Assembly: GCA_948099385.1 (NCBI GenBank)
Contig: CANUEZ040000104.1
Coordinates: 1,393,501 to 1,457,500 of the forward strand
Reading direction: 5' to 3'
DNA: 64,000 nt
From: Fasciola hepatica
Lineage: Eukaryota; Platyhelminthes; Trematoda; Plagiorchiida; Fasciolidae
The position numbers and the translations under genes are program-made. A model generated the notes under the pieces. It worked only from the letters and a program-made list of their open reading frames with translations. It was not told the origin of the DNA and searched no databases. Each line of letters starts with the position of its first letter. Positions within the stretch are counted from its first letter, which is position 1. Shown here piece after piece: positions 41,085 to 54,536 of the stretch.

Positions 41085-41200
41085 GGGGAAAACTGTGATA
41101 TTGGTCAAGACATGATCCAGTATCTCGTGAAAGGTGGCCCGAGAAGTTGTATCGTAATACTCAGAAGGAATAGCGGCAACATGTAAACTGATCTAACAAA
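41085..41200 (+). repeat. Unknown dispersed repeat, + strand copy
   Basis: Reads QDMIQYLVKGGPRSCIVILRRNSGN, which aligns with QDMIHSLVKGMPRTVVEILLENSRN at 35,990-35,890 on the other strand. See that entry. Confidence 0.45.
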
Positions 41201-44200
41201 GCCTTCTTTTCTCGGGGTGAGGGTCAGATCATTTTGCTGAGAAACAAAATTACCGACGACACGTTGATATCCTGTTTTAGAATGGTACTTCTTTCTCTCG
41301 TCGGAGATGGAATTCTCGAAGCTCTAGCGTGTACATTACAAAATCAAGAGAAGTGGGAATTTTTCGACACGAGGTCTAGTGGGGAAAAAGCACAAGTGAT
41401 CGAAGTAGAATGATATGGGAGACGTTTACGCACTGCGTAAAAAAAATACTTGAACCAACAGTATGCATCTGTTCCGTCCGAAATTATTCTTAGACCAATT
41501 GGTGTTTGTAGTCCCCTTTGTTAGTAAACAGACTGGCACAAAACTCGACCGTAGCCGATGAGAAAGCAGGTCAGTAATAGCAATGTGCACTTGAGGGGAT
41601 CTACATGCATGCGCCTCGGGTCAAGTAAGGCCAGTTGATACGTACCTAGATGGAGTATTCAATACTTTTCGGGATGAAACACTCATGTAGTGATTCGAAT
41701 GCCTTTCACACGCGGTCCAGTGCGCTACAGCTTCATTTCCAGTATCCAAGCGATCAAGTGAAGCCGAACCTTGACTGCTAGGTACAGCAAAATCGTTTTG
41801 TGATTGGTTAGCACGTTATCTGCCAATAAGAGCATGCCTATTTGGTATATAAATGAGGTAGTACCAATCAAACGGGACAGAATACAATCTCGTGTGGTCT
41901 TGTCGTCCACGGTACGCGTAGTCCGGGTCCAGGTTATTTCGTCACATACGATTGACCGGGTAGATACAATTCCCACAACTGAACACCAGCACCGTGTATG
42001 TGTGTGTGTAGTGTAAAGTGTGCATGTTACTAGTTAGCCGCGCACAACAGCATAGAAATCGCTTCATCCCGGAACTAAGCATACCAAAAGACTACTCAAC
42101 CGTACAGTAATTTTATCACAACTCATTTAAATAAAAATCGATTTTCCTGAGTAAAAATTGAAATCTTCATGCGATCCCAGTGTAGTAATGAGATTTGTCA
42201 TGAGCACACCAAATTTCACGATCCAGCGTATACGCGTTCACGGAAAGTTGAGCCGACTTTGGGTACAACTTCGCACATAAGAACACAAATTAGAATTGGC
42301 AACACCTTGCAACATATGCTGTTTAAAAACTAAAATGAAAGTGAAGAGGGCACACGCACAACAGTCGGTGAGTGAGAGAGTGTACCCAAAGTTGAATACA
42401 CCGTGTCAGATATCTTTCTTCACAATTTTATCAATACGGAAAACGGCTGAGATGAGAGTATCAGTTCATTTTATTTACCAAAGATTGAAAGTTGAGAAAA
42501 ATCCTCATTCTGTAAGGAAGTGTCTAGCTTGTCAGTTTTTATAGTTGTAACCATAGGCAGACTTAGTATTGTAATAGGAATCTTCGACTACGGGAAACCT
42601 TTGTGGCCAAATCTCGATTGCCCCAAGTTGACTGTGGAGTGAACGTCAGAAATAGAAATTCAATGCTGGTAAAGTGTGTTGTTCATCGCACAAATAAGTC
42701 AGTAAGAATACAGTGGTAACTTTTTGTCTGGCTCTATCATCCCCTGAGAGAGTGATTGACTAGATCTTATTCGTTCAGAAAACCTTATTCATCCATTAGC
42801 TAAAAGCTGTTCTCAAGCGTATGGATACCTACACAGGTCTCGCTGTGTTCGAGCCATACAGATCAGTAAGATTTCGTCGACGAACATTTCATGGTAGCTG
42901 ACCCTTGAGGATCCGGTTTGATCTAACTGGCTCGTTTAGGTTTTTTGTGTCAAACGACTCATTCGCTTCAAGAAGAGCTCCCTAATTTCTGTTTGGTTTC
43001 CTTCTCAGAATATAATTGTGACAATTGCTGGTGAACATGAAGAAAAAATGCATTGCTGACGAGGATTCTAGGTTTACAATCACATACCATAGTACCTGTT
43101 CATTTCTGGTCATGCCACATGTACCATAATCATCATGATTAGATCACGGATAAGGAGGCGTGACTGTTGTTTGATAGAATCCCGATCGTACTTTCCTACT
43201 GAACTCTTTCTCCTTTGTAGATAAACTATCTTTGTAGGAACCAACATACAGATAACCGGCATTAAACAAAAATTCGTTGAGGCAAAAATTTCAACAGTTT
43301 TCATGTGTAGAAAAACTGACTTGCAGAATTCACTCATTTGTATGATGAGATGAGCAGATAAGCTCCATAAAAGCAGAACATCCTTCTTGCGAGTGATCCA
43401 ATTTACCCAGAGATCGTAACAGGGATGTGCCTAACTTAAGCAATTGACGATTTCACGGTTTGACCTCTTGGAGCGCATCAGTGACATTTGAATACTTCGC
43501 ATATTTCAATTTAGGTCGGTCTTTTATGGCACCAACCATCCGATAATCACCCATTGATGGAATGAGCAATCGGCGCACAAACATAGCGTGCTTATGGATC
43601 GATATTCACACGCTGCAAGCAAATGTTTGCAGGAAAAAAACGTCGGTGCCTCGTCCACCCTTCAGAATGTGATATGGGGCCGCAATAGGATTATTATCTA
43701 GCTCAGTATGCATTGGAGTTCTAATTGCCAAAATTAGTAACCACCAGGACTGACTAACTTCGTGACGTGCATGTGATCGACTGCAAAGACCATTATGCAA
43801 AACAAGTCAAATCGATTTGGTCATTGAACCGACCAGCATGGGACGCCTTTACCCAGTCAAAAACCAGATGAATCAAACTACATACCACTATACAAATATC
43901 TGAAAACTATTTTGAGCTCGTGATCATAGTTCATTTTCCGTTTTCTAACAAACGGTTTCAGTGACCTGGTATTATTTTTTTCCCGTAGATCATCAATCCA
44001 AACGTGGATTTGCAATGAGTTCATAAAGAAACGAATACCTGAACGATGCTGCTTTCAGAAACGTTTTTCATGATGTCGTTCTCATCCCCATTATCTGATC
44101 AGCGACTCAACGGCAAGGGGCAGGGATTATAATTTTTTTTCCATGTTTTGTGTGCTGACGGTCTCCGCCAAGAAGTTCGCCAATTGCGCTTGTGGAATTA

Positions 44201-44643
44201 TGATCCGTATTGTGGACATTCGTCAAGCTCAGAACTTTGAATGTCGAATGGTTTCACAAGGTTAACCACTCGGTCGACATGTTGATCGATTGAAGCCGAT
44301 ACACGACAAGCTTATAGATCGATAATTAGGGGGTATGCATGATAGCTGACACGCTAAAAAAAATTGTTGAATCCGCCTAAAAATGAACGTGTTATGCTAA
44401 CCTGAACAGATTTTCAATTTAGCCCAATCACCAGAATTTTTCAGAATGTCATCAATGCTGGCTGTTGTATTGTAAACCAGAATGCGGAACTCCCATTGCG
44501 TACGTTAACAAGCATGACACAGACTACGCGAACATTATGCGCAGATTAACCAATCAGTTTTTAGTGACCTTGTGAGTGGACACGAACAACCAACCATAGC
44601 ATCGTACGTAGACAAGAGAGAAGATAGTCAGACAGAACAAGCG

Positions 44644-44930
44644 GAGCTGCAACACGGTAACGGATGTGCCCACGACACAACGAAAACGGCGACAACGACA
44701 ACGATGGCGGTTCGACAAGGACACAGACAAGCAGAGCTGCCGGATGTACTGGATGCAGCTCTCTTCCGTGGGGGTTGCCCGTGCACGATCAGCAAAGGCA
44801 CATACAAAATGAAAACCCAATAAGCCGAAGCCCAGTAAGTGTACAAGCAGGTACCAACACTTACATCAGAGAGAATGGGAATGGCGGTCTATGCCAGTAC
44901 GTTACAAAGCATTCAATCGAAAGCATGCGT
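44644..44930. repeat. Dispersed repeat, copy 2 (partner at 1,140-1,440)
   Basis: Same order of conserved blocks as the partner copy. The overlapping open frames on both strands (44,554-45,014) arise from the biased ACA/CGA-rich composition and are not convincing genes. Confidence 0.5.
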
Positions 44931-47900
44931 GCATATAATGAACACACAACACTAGCCTCGAAATGTACAAATAACTTCATACACCCTAAAGTCCGGGTGG
45001 ATTATTTCGACTAGTAATCCTTTAGTAGTGAGCGTTACTGGAACACATGCAATACTCCTCTCACAGATCACTAAAGCCCGGATATCTATTATGGACTGTG
45101 GTCAACTCTGACGATTTTTGATCATAAAATAAATATCCGCGAAGAGGATGGGTCTGACACAGTTGCCACCATCTTTAATTCATTCCACACATTGCCTTGA
45201 AATCCTTTGCTATGGCTAGAATCCTTCTATTTTGGGGCTACATTTACTTTCTGGTCGATGGGTTAAATGAACCGCGGGTTTCGACGACAAATTACTTTAA
45301 CGTCGTCTTGTTTTCACATATTTCTTGTATTCCTCGTTAACCTGGCTTGTCCTGCGGAATTATCAACATCACATTTCTGCCCGGTGGTACTTGTCGCTAA
45401 ATTGGGGACATTTAGTACCCTTGATCCAGTTTATCAAAACGGATAGAAGACGTAGATTTCAAAATGCAAGCACTTATTTTGATCGTATCAGTCGAGTACG
45501 TGAAAGATGCTAATTCGAGTTCAATTGGGCATGCAGCAACATAGTAGAAATATACAATGGTGAGCAAATTAGGAAGGGTTGGGTAAATTTGATTGACAAT
45601 AACAGTTACGTGCACAGTACGGGTCTACGTCTACTCACTTATCAACACAGCCTCGCAAAAGGCACTGCTCAAGATTCGCATCAAGGATAAAACAACTGCA
45701 CAAAGCTTCGGAGTTTTTTAATGCTGAGCCGAGCATTGATACTGCGCGATGAATCATGTTATGTAAAAATCTAGTCGCTTTGGGTTCTTATTTTGTGTGA
45801 TCACTCGGAACACAAGCAAGATCAATCTGGTGACCATAGGACATAAGGAGTTTCGCAACCGATAAGGCCGGGTTTCCCGTGGTCGGGAACTGTCCGGACA
45901 AGGGATAATGCATCCACTTTGCTATTCAATTTGGCACATTCTCTCCTATTTCTTCGACTGCGGCACCGATCCATTCTGTTTATGTAAGTGTCAACCCAAT
46001 TGCAAATAATTGATGAACGTCAGGAAAGGCTTTCGGGTCCGAGAAAAGCTTTCGAAGGGGTTTGGAGGTTCAGTACTTTGGTGTGTAAAATCTGCATTTC
46101 GGCCTCAAAGTAAGTGGGCTTTGGGGAAAATTTCAGATTTCGGCTAATCCAGCTCAACAGATGATCACCTTTAAATGGTTGCATTACCACTGGACCGATG
46201 TGAGAGAAGGCGTTGTAGAGTTGACTCTGACTTTTGCTGCAGTCCCAACTATCTCGTTGTTTTGGGCATTTACTCAATCCGTTTTTCCGTCCACTATTCA
46301 CGATCAATATGTTCAGAACCCCGCCAGACTAGCCATGCATACCACCGATCGATCGCACGTACGCACTCAATGACCTTTTTTCTCTGTGGTGTTCGGCTCA
46401 AATAATCGCGTGCGCAGTCAAACCATCTCGCTCGCAAACACACGCACGCACACAAATTTTGAATCCAGCTGTCACAAATACAAGTACCAACCCTACTTGA
46501 CTGTTGACTAGCCCAGCCGATATACCCAAAACTGACACCGCGTCTTGTCATTTTCTCGACTTAAACGGTTGGGCATATAGGGAATACAAAATACCACAAC
46601 AACGTTGACAGAAAGACGAGGTGTTCTTACAGACATCTGCCCCCACAACTCCGGAAAGAAACGCCCCATACAAAAGAGTCTGACTGTATTCGGAAGCCAA
46701 CAATGAGACCTTTTCAAGGATACGAAAGTTACTATGAGGAAACGGACTGCAACTGTAAAAGAAGTCACTTTTATTCCATTACTTTATTGCCTAAGACGAG
46801 ATATTTCGACACTTTTCGTGAATATTTTTTATCCACCAGCATTCTGTCGATGAAATAACTCTTATTTTGCAACTCAGAATAATGAATAAGCTTCCCGAAA
46901 TGTCAAAATCCCGTGTAAGGTCAAGCTTACTTCTGGTGCATCTATAGAGCAGCTACAGAGTAGCGAAAAAGTTACCCACTTTGAGATTGTACCCTTTTTA
47001 CATAAAAAATCCATCAACTTCCAAACGATATCTTCAGCCAGAGGTCAACCACATCTTAACTCCTTGTCAAGTTCTCTCAGATATGGCTACACAATGCAGG
47101 CATACTTTATTTCATGTCCACAGACATTAGGAGTTTGGTACTTAATTTGTTTGGTTTGTTCGACATATATTTAGTTGGTTTGCTCCTGTTTCTAGCTTGG
47201 TAGACAAAACCTGTCAGGAGTCAGTGCTCTTCGAAATGGTTACTCTATCCAACAGCATCCAGTTTTATCGAATGCATGTTGCATTCGTTCATCCTTGAAT
47301 TACAACAAGTACTCGATGATTCCGGTTCACATACTTCGTTTCTCCATCTTCAGAAGAGTTAGCCGCATAGGTTCCCACAAAGTCAAGGCCCAAGTCGATA
47401 CTGTGAACGGAATGAATCCAGCCGATCATATTCTGCGATAAGTCATCTACTAAAAATAACCAAATTCGCGTGATGTAGATAGTATGTACTTTCCGTATTC
47501 AGAATGATAGGTCATCTGTGCAGTTGCATTCTGAGCAAGAGCAAGCTCAGTGGCCGTGACTTAGTCGCCAGTGTAATCGGTACAATCGGGTGACCTTAAA
47601 AGGCATGAGATTTGGTTGTCGGACTATGTGAGGAAGGATCAAATATAGCAAACCACCATTAGTGTCCAGGAGTACATATTGTCTTTCTTTCCTCGAAGGC
47701 TATTTGAATGCTCCTAAACTGTAAATCGACTGATAGATTTCAGAGGATTTAGGAGGAAACTTGCAAAACATGTCTTTAGGAAACATCGAGAAAGTTCAGC
47801 AACGCGATATGGAAAGCAATAGCTATTTCATTTTTGCTACAAGCCAGTGTCCCCCTGGATGGCTTCGTTGTTTTAGTGTTAAAGAAACTGGCTTTTCTTC

Positions 47901-48238
47901 AGCTTTGTTTTACTGTATGGCCGTAGACATTTGCATATTGTGAATCGGGGTAACCATTTGCACAAATATTTTGGATAGCTTCTCCTCGATCTGCAACTGG
48001 TTTGCCCTGTTGATTTTACACGGTCCCTAGGAAAGAGGTTTTGACCGAATCCCCTTTGTAGGCAACTGACGTGAAATTGGAAAAGTGGAAAAACTACATT
48101 TTGCCTTACGGTGAATAATTTTTCGAATTATTCCGTCTGTACACCTGGTTATCGAGATACCCAGAAAAGCGAGACTGTATTCACTTTCTACCTCACACGT
48201 CACTAAATAGTTGGGTTGTATTGTGTTTGATAGGTAAA

Positions 48239-48610
48239 ATGGTAAATATCATCGACATAACTCAGAGTATATCTGGTGATATTCTGATTCCCGGTCAAAG
48301 AATGGGAGAATGTACCGAAGCGACTAGTGCAGGCAATGCGTCGTGTCTCGCGCAGAGAGTGCAGGACCACGACAAATCCGGCCTCATCGATCGCGAGACA
48401 CCTTATAACCCCACCATCTGCGCAGAAACTGTTGACCCACAGTGTTTCCCTGTGTTAGATTTACCTAACCGTTTCTTGATTAGTTCGACTCTGTCTGTTC
48501 CTACTGCGTTACTCCGTACCCGATTTGGACGCGAATTAGCTTGTTTTACGTACGTTATTAAGAAGATTAAGGGAATCGATTGCATCTCACAATTTATATC
48601 TCTAAATTGA
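48239..48610 (+). CDS. Unassigned ORF, possible exon (123 codons)
   Basis: An ATG opens 123 sense codons (MVNIIDITQSISGDILIPG, with a Cys-containing middle TICAETVDPQCFPVLDLPNR and a C-terminal YVIKKIKGID). No family is recognised and no transmembrane segment is obvious. A second coding-like segment with a good acceptor follows 300 bases downstream on the same strand. It could be a host exon, an element gene or chance. Confidence 0.25.
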   Translation: MVNIIDITQSISGDILIPGQRMGECTEATSAGNASCLAQRVQDHDKSGLIDRETPYNPTICAETVDPQCFPVLDLPNRFLISSTLSVPTALLRTRFGRELACFTYVIKKIKGIDCISQFISLN

Positions 48611-48909
48611 CTGACTCTTCATCCATACATCGCTGTTCACATTCTGTGGGTCACTTGGATGTCTAGTGACCTTTTCAACCGATGTGACCCCAGATTAGTA
48701 CTACAGTAATCGTTGACAGCGTACTCTGGATCTGAATTTATACCCTCTACCTAGATTGGATAACCTCCGTTGATGGCGGTTTGCGTTGTCATTGTTTTAA
48801 CTTGGTTCTCATCCCTCGGTGGGTCTGTCTGCTTTGTTCGATAGTCGAAACTGTAGTCTATTGACCCTCAATTGTCGTTGCCTAGTAAGCTTTCTATTTT
48901 ACCTCTCAG

Positions 48910-49155
48910 GGCCAACGAGACGAATGGCGTACGGACGTGGTTGAAAACCACAGTAACGAATCGAATGACGCTTCGCTAGTAGTGAGGAAACCACAGTCGA
49001 ATTACAGAGATGTTTATGCGAACCTGCAGAGCAAACAATACAGAGCTAGAAACTATCGGAAGGGACTCTCAACAGCGTGTGTTATATCGGCGGTCGAATC
49101 AGGAACAGCTTGGTTCGGAGTGAGAGAACAAAGCTTATACCTGAGGTGGCAATAA
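48910..49155 (+). CDS. Candidate terminal exon of an unknown host gene
   Basis: A pyrimidine-rich acceptor (GCTTTCTATTTTACCTCTCAG, AG at 48,908-48,909) opens an 81-codon frame ending TAA at 49,153-49,155. A TAA lies in the same frame eight codons before the exon, inside the proposed intron. Composition is coding-like: polar and charged (GQRDEWRTDVVENHSNES, NYRDVYANLQSKQYRARNYR). I recognise no family. It may pair with the ORF at 48,239. Confidence 0.35.
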   Translation, partial: GQRDEWRTDVVENHSNESNDASLVVRKPQSNYRDVYANLQSKQYRARNYRKGLSTACVISAVESGTAWFGVREQSLYLRWQ

Positions 49156-49879
49156 AGATGTTGATTGCCAAAAATAAATGAGACGTTACTACACTACATT
49201 CCAGATCCATTTTTGTCTCCTAGCTTCTGTATCATCTCTACGACACTGAGTGTCCTGTGAACATCCTGTATATGTTGTTATCTTGAAGTTATCGTCTGCT
49301 TGCAGTGCAGCAATTAAATTGTTTATGGGGTTTGGCTTAACGTCTTTTGACGTTACCCGTATTGGTTTGGACATCGCGCGTATTTAAAAGCACGAAAACT
49401 CCCCTTGCTAATGGTAAACCACGGAAAAAGTGTAGTTCGGTGTCACTGTGGAACATCAACTATATTTATCCAGTTGATTGCACTTTCCCGGACCTGAGCT
49501 CAGGAAGTCAGAATCTAGAGCCAAACAAGCTTATGTTGGTGCTACAAAATTTATGGTGAGCAGCATGCACCGAAAAGCAGATATTAAAGCCGACAACTCG
49601 TGAATCAGAACGACAAAAGAACTGAACAACGGTCAATTGTATGACTGAAAATAACGTGTTGTCCAACACATATGACCTCAGTACAATACATGAACGAAAG
49701 TGATTGACAAATTGGGGACCACTCGAGACACAACAAATTGGGCGATACTGATCTGTCGACCAAATGCCAACTAATCAAAAGAGTCAAAGCGGACAGGGTA
49801 AAGCGAAGGCAGTGTTCGTTAAGTGGTCAAGTAACACCTACCCCCGAAAGTATGGAGTCACACACAGGTCTTCTTCTGT

Positions 49880-50640
49880 GGCTGAATGTTCTACCTTTGA
49901 ATCGGTGCACGTATTCGTGTCGAATGGCAGCGCCCTGATGCTGTCTCAGTACTGGTTTCAGGATTGTCCCTATGCTTTTGTGGAAGCGCAAACGTATTTA
50001 GTAGCACATGAAGCGTAAGTTCTTGCTAATTCGAGTAAAGATTGGTTTCAGCTGCATATCGACGCAGTGGATGGTTTACATGCGTTTTCCAGATTAGCCC
50101 ATTGCATTTTACTGCATACAGGGTATTGCCAGTCGGATGCTGAACAACACCAGGAATGCAATTCGTTTGATGTTCACTGAGCACAGGCACGTACAGTAGA
50201 TCGCCTGCTTCGGAAACCCGTTTCTTCGCCTCTTAGCTCCGATTATACTGAGCTTCTATTAGGAAATTTCGGAGACCAACTGAAATAGATGGCAGAAACG
50301 CGTCAAGTGATGCTCTCATGGGTTATCCCCAAAATAATTCCGCTGGTGGCCTCACATTCGGTTAGGTATCGAGCGACAGGTCCGCTAGGGAGTATCCAAA
50401 ATAAAGGGGAGGCTTTCCTCCCTCTGTAATTTCTGGATAGCTTTAGTGAAGACGTCTACGAATCTTTCACACCGTCTATTGAACTGGAGATGGTAGACGG
50501 GGCTACACACATGATGTATACCCATACTGTCACAAACCTGTTTAAACTCCACTGAAGTAAACTGCATACCATTATCTGTAATAACGTTTTCGAGTACGCC
50601 GAATTGATAAGGCCCAAAAGTTTGGAGGTAATTTGCCTTC
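49880..50640 (-). pseudogene. Ty3/Gypsy pol relic: integrase C-terminal half
   Basis: On the - strand the core shows VITDNGMQFTSVEFKQVCDS near 50,585 (Asp of the DDE triad) and VCSPVYHLQFNRRCERFVDV near 50,510, where active elements read H-P-Q-x-N-G-x-x-E-R. The C-terminal part follows after frameshifts: EAGDLLYVPV near 50,200, IPGVVQHPTGNTLYAVK near 50,155 and THVNHPLRRY near 50,090, the usual DNA-binding end of Gypsy integrases, then a Ser/Pro/Arg-rich tail. It is broken and truncated, and belongs to a different copy from the + strand relic at 51,360. Confidence 0.75.
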
Positions 50641-50649
50641 TCACTCTAT

Positions 50650-51359
50650 CTAGCTCATCTTTGTGAATGACTGAACTTGGCCATCCCATTATGATCATGC
50701 AATTTCTCATAGCTATATTATTCAGTTTGTTCTCCACTAAGCTTTTGTGTGTTTTCTGAGGCAATTGTCTCTTTTCTGACCTTTGATTGGTCAAAATGTC
50801 CCCATAAATGAGGACCTTCTTTGTAAACCATTTGACTCGCTCTTGCATTGCTGTCTCAAGCGTCTCCTGTCTATTGTTGCATGGGCGTCTTGAAGCATTG
50901 ATTCTGTGGTCGCTTTGCCCACAATTTGAAGTATGTTACTGTAAGTGATCTGTCCTGTATTGCACGTAGTGAAGCGAGCCTGTTTTTTGCCTTGATAATT
51001 GGGGTTCTTCTACCTGCGCGTCACTCAGTTACGGGACGATAATCCTGTACAGATGACGTCTTATTACTGTGGTTAGCGGATGAGTTAAAAAGAAATTTGT
51101 TGAGTAAACTCGAAAATATGTTGCATACGTTGCACATATTACTCAGGTAGATTTTAGGTACTCAACCCGTGATGAAAACCCCTCTAATCGGTCAACAAAA
51201 AGAAAACAAATGTTTATATAAAAGGTTGATGGAATGCTAGATGCGACGAATAAAAGCAAGCTTGAACATTCTGGGTCCGAATTGGTGGTGGCTGAGTGGT
51301 TTGCCCGACAGGTTGCTCTTAGTGTGCACGGGATAGAGGTGCAACCTCGAACAAATGGC
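50650..51359. other. Spacer between two opposed Gypsy relics
   Basis: No gene is recognised. A TATATAA-type sequence at 51,215 and a tRNA-like start (GGTGGCTGAGTGGTTTG) at 51,286 are the only features. I could not identify an LTR boundary. Confidence 0.35.
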
Positions 51360-53250
51360 TGAGTGGCGCTTTGATGCCACTTTGTACAGGCTGCGAAAGA
51401 CGAGGTAATCCGTGGCATCGATGGAGTGATGGCGTGCTAGGATGATGTGCTTATTTTTGGGTCCATGAAAGAAGAACACGACCATAAATAGAAACAACTG
51501 CTGGAGAGATTCGTGGAAAGAGGCTTTCGGATCAAAACCCTTCAGTGCAAATCAGGTGTCATTGAATTAGACTTTCTCAGTTTCACTGTCAATGCAAACG
51601 GATACCAACCCGATCCAGGTTTTTTCAAGCCCCTGATTAGCATGGAGTCGCAGAAAAATCAGGCATACTTATGATCAATTCTTGACGCCTGCAGATTCAT
51701 TCGAACTTTGGGACACGAGTCCAACCATTGTTTACGGCCCAGTCATCCGAGATGCGGCAATGGAACGAGCAATCTGAAAAGATACTACGCAATCTTATAC
51801 AAAATATCGTTGATCGATCGATACTTGCCCCATTTGCGCCATGTAAGCCGACCATGCTAATCGCCGACACGCCCGAAGTCGCGATTGGAGCAGTTCTGGA
51901 ACAAGATGGATATCCAATCACCTGCATCCCGCGTCTTCTCAAAGCTGCACAGAAGGATTATTCCTAGACGGAGAAGGAAGCTTTAGCCGTCTTCTGGGGT
52001 GCGCCGACTACACAAGTACCTATTCGGACTGAAGCTTACGATTGTCGCTGACCACCAAGCCCTTCAGTTCCTTTATAATCTGGACGAATCCGTAGCTGAA
52101 CCCAAGGCTGCTATGATTCAGCGGTGGAGAGTTGCCATGGCTGCCTATAACTGCCATATCCTGCATCGACTGGCAAGACAAAATTCAGCAGGCGGATTTC
52201 TTATGACGATACTCGCTATTTGTAGCGGCAGAATAGCACCATTTCAAATTACCGACAGAGATTTTGTCGAAGGGATAATTGCGGAAGCAGACAAAATGCT
52301 AATACTCGTCTATAATTTCCGAGATCAAGAAGGGAGGTGACCCGTTGTGAAGCGGAAGTTTCCTCGGTTCTTCGTATTGCAAGAGGAATTTAGTATCCAA
52401 TATGACAGAGTCCTTTGTCTAGGTAACCGGCTTGTCATTCCATCTCCATTGACCTGAAAGCTACATTCCGTGGAAGAGGGTTCTGGCTGACTTTTGCGAT
52501 CCCTTTCTGAACAGATACCACGAACCTACACTGATTGACTCATACTCCAAATGGCCAGAAGTGTTCTTCACGTGTTCAAAAACCACCTCATTCGTAAAGC
52601 GGGCGCTAAGGAAGAGCCTCAACTGTGAGAGAATCCCGCTGGTACCGGTCACCGACAACGAGAAGCAATTCTATGCGGCATAGCTGAAAAGCTGGCTTGA
52701 CAGAATTGGATGCAGGTATCTGAGTACGGCTCCACATCGTCATTGCTCTAAAGGTGCAGCCAGAAAAATTGGCGCGTTCCTTTAGCCGGCTCGAGAATGT
52801 TTCCCGACTTAGAAGCGTTTCTCGACAATTTCCTGTTGAAATACCGAAAACCAGTGCGTGCGACAACCAGGGAGAATCCAGCCATTCTGTTTGAGTCCAG
52901 AAGACTATGGTCATCTCTCATATTTCTTGATTCTAGCGTGGCCACATGCTTCCATGACAAAGAACTTTGACCGACCCGCGGAATGCTCACCATACGACTT
53001 GGTCAAGTTATAATCAAGATAATGGACCAGGATGATGCATCGGAACCACCTCAGCCAAATCCATATCAAAGTAGTAACCGACGGTGTAACCGATCACACT
53101 GCTGAGATGACGGAGGATCCCGACGGTGACGATGTTGATGATAGTGACCTATCTGTTCCGCCAAACGAAACGACGACCACAGCGGCCACGCCACATACAC
53201 CAGCTCCAGTTCGAAGGCCGTTAAGACGGGTGGAGAGGACGAGCTCTTGA
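51360..53250 (+). pseudogene. Ty3/Gypsy pol relic: RT, RNase H and integrase
   Basis: In order on the + strand: the end of the RT palm (DEVIRGIDGVMAC-DDVLIFG near 51,395; the YxDD box has Cys and a stop before DD), then QLLERFVERGFRIKT near 51,502 and LDFLSFTVNANGYQPDP near 51,570. RNase H follows as PTMLIADTPEVAIGAVLEQDG near 51,849, RRLHKYLFGLKLTIVADHQALQ near 52,002 and AAYNCHILHR near 52,139. The integrase core follows as LIDSYSKWPEVFFTCSKTT near 52,530, VPVTDNEKQFYAA near 52,643 and TAPHRHCSKGAA near 52,729. The last frame ends after RRPLRRVERTSS at 53,250. Frameshifts, stops and a shortened RT show it is dead. It resembles CsRn1-type elements of flukes, an inference only. Confidence 0.85.
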
Positions 53251-54536
53251 GAGAGGAAGATTGTGTTTATTCAGCAAAAATCGCACACGATACGGCCAGG
53301 TACAGCCTCGTAGCTAGGCGCGCTGAAGAGCTTCAACCAATCAGGATCACCGAGGATAGGTACAGCAAAAGCTCGCTGTACCTGGTCAACTTTTAATCTA
53401 ACAATTATTTTCTTTGACTCAACATAATCATACGAACCAGTTCCACAGTACAGTTAACGTGCTATTCCGCAGCTTTGGTGTACTTGTGACTTTGGTTTAC
53501 GTTGTTTCTTCCTATAATTTCGGGTAATGCGAATGTCAGAACTTGTTTTCGATGTATCAATTCGGCGACTTGCTGGCTAAACGATAATCAGGTGTGTATC
53601 CAAAGACTCACGCAGTTGGTTAGTGTTGGCATGACTACAAATCAGATTGCTGTGGCCCATGAAATCGAAGCAGTGGTCCGTATGCGAGAAGACCGTGAAT
53701 ACAGGAATGAAAGGCTACATATAAAATGGCGAAATAGGACGGGTAGACTTTGTACGGAGGACTGGTTGATCAGGTCATAGCATCAACAATGGCTTCAGGA
53801 AGTTGCGTAGTATGAAAATCTCACGACTCACCACACTCAAGTCTGTCATATGTCGCGCCCTCAGAAAGTAGCAACTTGCCAAATGTCCCCGAAATTTTGG
53901 AAACCCAATCGCAAACTTATATTTTCCGGCGGGTTTCAGCCTTGAAAAGTAGAACTCACAAAAGGTCGCAGGCTGTAAACTGATACCAATTTCGCTCAAA
54001 CCAGCCTGACTGAACCACTATAGGAATGGGCCTACTAAAAATAGCACACCATTTGTGGAGGCTTTTCTCGCACGAGATTGGCCACAACAAGTCTTCTGTT
54101 AGATTAACCTGTTCAGGGGTCACCCACTTACGTGGAAGTAGGTCGGGTAAAGTGCACAGGGGAATGGATCACAGAGTCAAACAAAGGGACTGCGCCAAAG
54201 GTCCAAAAAATGTTGTGTTTCACTTCATGTGGCACTAAAATAGAAGCGGACAAACAACTACTCACCTGTGTCATACGTTTGACATACGAGTTTGATTGAG
54301 ATTTCGGGGTAAAAGTCTTTCACTGGTGAAGTAAAATGAAGGGGAGATGGAAAAGAGGGAAGAATGGATCCTCAATCGCAGGCCGTACAGACACTCCAAT
54401 GCCAGCTTGCCTTTACTTCAATGAACCAACCTTTGTCTTCATCTTCACATACTGTATGAGATAGTTTGCGCATACACAGATGGCTATCTTTGTTGATTTT
54501 TCATTGTTTTACAAATACAGATTCACTAAAAAGTAC
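53251..54536. other. Non-coding stretch after the Gypsy relic
   Basis: 53,251-53,400 may include element 3' UTR or LTR sequence. An 11-base inverted pair, CCAGGTACAGC (53,306) and GCTGTACCTGG (near 53,372), lies in it. I could not define LTR ends. The open frame at 53,502-53,780 has no recognised features. Confidence 0.35.

Larger units (their letters stand above)
40691..48238. other. Long non-coding stretch
   Basis: Apart from the repeats listed (41,085-41,200 and 44,644-44,930) I see no supported gene in 7.5 kb. Many short open frames are present on both strands without shared features. Some RTE- or Gypsy-type debris may be too decayed to recognise by eye. Confidence 0.4.

Noticed and set aside
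44554..45014. Overlapping open frames on both strands
   Set aside because: They arise from ACA/CGA-rich repeat sequence shared with 1,140-1,440, where the frame is not conserved.
53306..53385. Terminator- or operator-like inverted repeat GGTACAGC/GCTGTACC
   Set aside because: The genome is eukaryotic and the pair is short, so no function can be supported.
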